Shown piece after piece: positions 63,010 through 64,000 of a stretch of DNA of 64,000 nucleotides. The DNA lies in assembly GCA_013398295.1 (NCBI GenBank), contig VZSF01011179.1, positions 248,001-312,000 of the forward strand. Reading direction: 5' to 3'. The stretch comes from Chionis minor. Lineage: Eukaryota; Chordata; Aves; Charadriiformes; Chionididae. Made by a program: the position numbers and the translations under genes. The notes below the pieces were generated by a model. That model ran no database searches. It saw nothing but the letters and a program-made list of their open reading frames with translations, and had not been told where the DNA came from. Position 1 is the first letter of the stretch. The number at the start of each line of letters is the position of its first letter.

Positions 63010-63224
63010 GAGAAGACGAACGTTTTTACTTTAAAGGGTGGCAGAGCAGGAACAGGCTGCCCAGAGAGGTGGTGGAGTCTCCGACTCTGGAGACATTCAA
63101 AACCCACCTGGACGCCATCCAGTGCAACTTGCTGTCGGTGGAGCTGCTCTGGAAGTTGGGGCTGGACTAGCTGCTCTTCAGAGGTCCCTTTCAACCACTA
63201 ACATTGATTCTGTGATTCTGTGAA
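63010..63224 (+). mobile_element. CR1 LINE 3' end
   Basis: Plus-orientation CR1 3' fragment. Readable blocks: GGGTGGCAGAGCAGGAACAG, GCTGCCCAGAGAGGTGGTGG, AGTCTCCGACTCTGGAGACA, TTCAAAACCCACCTGGACGC, then GGGGCTGGACTAGCTGCTCT, TCAGAGGTCCCTTTCAACCA and the terminal octamers GATTCTGTGATTCTGTG. It keeps the true 3' end and is 5' truncated, as usual for CR1. The wording is closer to the younger CR1 subfamilies with a two-octamer tail than to the minus-strand copies in this window. Confidence 0.93.
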
Positions 63225-64000
63225 GAAACATCAGTGAGCCTTTCCTCTGATACTCAGAGAAAGAAACAGCTCAAATTTCACCACGCTACACCAGCCACTG
63301 CCACCCAGTGCATGGTGTTCATTCAAGACCCCCATCCATTTTAGCAGCCACTTTATCTGAAGGATCAAGACCTTCAGATAAAGGTCTTGTACATCTTCAG
63401 ATGTATCCTAAGAGAGAAAAATACACATGGGCCTCGTAAGTTTCTCCCAGAAGTTTAATTCTTCTCTTCAAATAGTTAAATCATGTCAAACCTCATACAC
63501 ATGCAGTTCCCCTGGTTTAAAAGATACTTACCACAAACACACTCACCTTGCACAAGAGCAGCTTAATCACCGCTGATATTATTATACCTACATTAGGTAA
63601 ATGCATTAAGAGGGGAGTTACTTATCTACAAAGGGAGAACTAAAGTAGTAAGAGACGTGTGTAGTCATTAGCTAAGTCCCTTTTCTTTCAAGCCTCCTCC
63701 CTGTTCATTTTCTTTCAACCTTTTTTTGTCACCTTTACCTCTCCCCCACAAAATACTCATTTGTCTTTAAAAGGTTTAAGAGAAAAGACTGCAACGCGTT
63801 CACATTTTACATGATGTGACCAGACCCGGTCATTGCTCTGCTTCCATTTGCATGCAGTGTTCAACACGAAATCTGAGGTAACCAAAGCCCTGGCCAGCAG
63901 GAGAGTCAGGTTTTCTTAAAGAGGAGGTGCCTAGATAAGTACTACCTGTCTGGATGATTTCACACACAAGGATATTAAGTATTGGCCAGTCTTGCACAGA
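63225..64000. other. Noncoding interval at window end
   Basis: Apart from the hairpin cluster at 63351-63404 nothing is recognised. No gene, repeat body or long open frame is visible. Confidence 0.65.
63351..63404. repeat. Three overlapping or adjacent hairpins
   Basis: CTTTATCTGAAGG (63351-63363) pairs perfectly with CCTTCAGATAAAG (63371-63383), 13 bp with a 7-nt loop. CAAGACC (63366-63372) can instead pair with GGTCTTG (63383-63389). Right after, ACATCT (63391-63396) pairs with AGATGT (63399-63404). The first two structures exclude each other. Confidence 0.92.

Noticed and set aside
1..64000. CRISPR array, operon, phage or bacterial system
   Set aside because: Composition, CR1 and LTR content show vertebrate nuclear DNA; no regularly spaced repeats or dense gene packing.

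Overview
This is a 64-kb piece of a bird genome with no protein-coding gene that I can recognise. The bird assignment rests on two element classes read directly from the bases. There are CR1 LINE fragments, two of which keep the family's characteristic 3' end (ATTCTGTG-type octamers, seen reversed as TCATAGAAT in the minus-strand copy). There is also a roughly 0.6-kb solo LTR at 59517-60132 that opens TGTCCTGGTTT and matches the layout of the common avian endogenous-retrovirus LTRs. Overall base composition (AT-rich, few CpGs), short random open frames and assembly gaps beside homopolymers all fit a draft assembly of an avian intron or intergenic desert.

Layout. 1-9.6 kb: unique AT-rich DNA with a poly(T)/poly(G) tract, a 19-bp tandem repeat and two candidate minus-strand exons. 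9.6-10.4 kb: a plus-strand CR1 fragment running from the reverse-transcriptase FADD box into the 3' part of ORF2, cut by a 181-N gap. 10.4-24.1 kb: unique DNA with two short minus-strand CR1 tails and several splice-site pairs. 24.1-36.2 kb: AT-rich DNA, microsatellites, a poly(G)/GA tract with a 44-N gap, and two old MIR-type SINE copies. 36.2-45.6 kb: the two longest open frames of the window (same strand and same frame), several short tandem repeats, segments that look like conserved regulatory DNA, a third possible MIR and a 74-nt pre-miRNA-like hairpin. 45.6-59.3 kb: mostly unremarkable, with a CA microsatellite and a poly(G) tract holding one N. 59.3-60.6 kb: GC-rich DNA on both sides of the solo LTR. 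60.6-64 kb: unique DNA, the 3' tail of a second plus-strand CR1, and a compact set of competing hairpins.

No gene set works together here. The leads that could matter are the hairpin at 45482-45555, the small candidate exons with strong splice sites (either strand), the strand-biased poly(G) tracts, the two unusually long open frames at 36.7-38.3 kb and the nested inverted repeats near 63.36 kb. No convincing new biological system was found. All exon, enhancer and miRNA proposals are inferences from one sequence with no alignment or expression data.
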